DNA of 64,000 nt from Methyloradius palustris (GTDB lineage: Bacteria; Pseudomonadota; Gammaproteobacteria; Burkholderiales; Methylophilaceae), in NCBI RefSeq assembly GCF_019703875.1, contig NZ_AP024110.1, positions 2,170,001-2,234,000 of the forward strand, in the 5' to 3' direction. Below are positions 63,557-64,000 of this stretch, in pieces. The notes below the pieces were generated by a model. That model was not told the origin of the DNA, did no database searches, and was given only the letters and a program-made list of their open reading frames with translations. A program made the translations under genes and the position numbers. Within the stretch, counting starts at the first letter, position 1. Each line of letters begins with the position of its first letter.

Positions 63557-64000
63557 GTGAAAATTCACTCAACCACATTAGCTATATGCCTTATTTTCAC
63601 TGCTTATGGCTCGGCATATGCAGAACAAACATCCGATACAACAGAGGCTATCAAGCCTATCGTTGACGCAGAGACTAGTCCAGATAGCGTGGTCATCGAA
63701 GGTGACCAATTACAGATACAGATGAATCGTAAATTCAAATCCATCGGCAATGCAGTATTGCATCAGCAAAAACAGGATATTTACGGCGATACCATTGAGT
63801 ACGATATTGAAAATAAAGAATTGCATGCCATTGGCAATGTGCGCCTAATCACTAGCGGTGGCAGTGTAACTGGCCCTGAATTACGCATGCAGCTTGAAGA
63901 AAGCACAGGCCGTATTGATGATGCCAAATTTAGCATGAATAAGGCCCTAGCACTCCCCTCTGCCAAGAGCTCTAATTTAGCAATTGATCAAAGTGCGAGT
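63557..64000 (+). CDS. lptD: LPS-assembly protein LptD (N-terminal part, runs off the window)
   Basis: The visible 148 residues start from a GTG with a signal peptide (MKIHSTTLAICLIFTAYGSAYA) and an OstA/LptA-like beta-jellyroll (VIEGDQLQIQMNRKF..., GNAVLHQQKQDIYGDTIEYD region) that matches the periplasmic N-domain of LptD, the outer-membrane LPS transporter. LptA would fit the jellyroll too, but the divergent position next to amgK-murU points to LptD. The beta-barrel part lies beyond position 64000. There is no good ribosome-binding site upstream of the GTG. Confidence 0.82.
   Translation, partial: MKIHSTTLAICLIFTAYGSAYAEQTSDTTEAIKPIVDAETSPDSVVIEGDQLQIQMNRKFKSIGNAVLHQQKQDIYGDTIEYDIENKELHAIGNVRLITSGGSVTGPELRMQLEESTGRIDDAKFSMNKALALPSAKSSNLAIDQSAS

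Overview
The window looks like a chromosomal segment of a methylotrophic betaproteobacterium of the family Methylophilaceae (Methylotenera/Methylophilus-like). This is inferred, not proven. The support is a moderately AT-rich base composition, betaproteobacterial gene orders (xseB-ispA-dxs-folE2, pepP-ubiH-ubiI-dsbC, aroC next to an MFS gene), and a periplasmic SRPBCC protein resembling the methanol-dehydrogenase accessory protein MxaD beside a YVTN beta-propeller protein. Several blocks (yqgE-ruvX-pyrR-pyrB-pyrC', pilT-pilU-yggS-proC-yggT, lptD divergent from amgK-murU) also match the neighbourhoods known from Pseudomonas, so most of the window is conserved core genome. No rRNA, tRNA or CRISPR array was found.

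Layout. 1-1.9 kb: the end of an integrated mobile element carrying a large serine recombinase, inserted inside comEC at the codons for the HLMSIS motif; lolC-lolD-comEC(5' part) follow on the minus strand. 4.8-10.4 kb: riboflavin genes (ribE, ribBA), yqgE, ruvX and the pyrimidine genes pyrR-pyrB-pyrC' (a dihydroorotase-like subunit lacking its metal ligands). 10.4-12.6 kb: pilus retraction ATPases pilU and pilT. 12.7-23.4 kb: yggS-proC-yggT, a dynamin-like GTPase with a possible 26-codon leader ORF, rng-maf, marC, nudJ, mnmA, a GST and nadC. 23.4-30.2 kb: an orphan PilB/GspE-type ATPase, ilvB-ilvH-ilvC, psd and rppH.

30.4-42.9 kb is the most distinctive region. It holds the YVTN and MxaD-like exported proteins, a major type IV pilin gene with a palindrome-rich leader, a 1181-residue protein made of two tandem TPR plus GT9-like modules, and a TPR plus SPINDLY/GT41 O-GlcNAc-transferase-like protein. 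It ends with a four-gene minus-strand unit: CHASE2 adenylate cyclase, metallo-beta-lactamase-fold cyclic nucleotide phosphodiesterase, a double cyclic-nucleotide-binding plus rhodanese protein, and a 98-residue unknown. This unit could make, destroy and sense cAMP. The neighbouring glycosyltransferase-like genes are candidates for modifying the pilin or another surface component.

43-64 kb: an esterase, xseB-ispA-dxs (isoprenoid precursors), folE2, a retropepsin-like protease, MFS, aroC, a GATase, a pseudouridine synthase, icd, a cold shock gene, pilB-pilC, then pepP-ubiH-ubiI-dsbC, amgK-murU (peptidoglycan recycling) and the start of lptD, which runs off the window. Type IV pilus genes therefore recur in four separate places (pilTU, orphan pilB-like, pilA, pilBC), while comEC, the channel gene that would take up DNA downstream of such pili, is broken.
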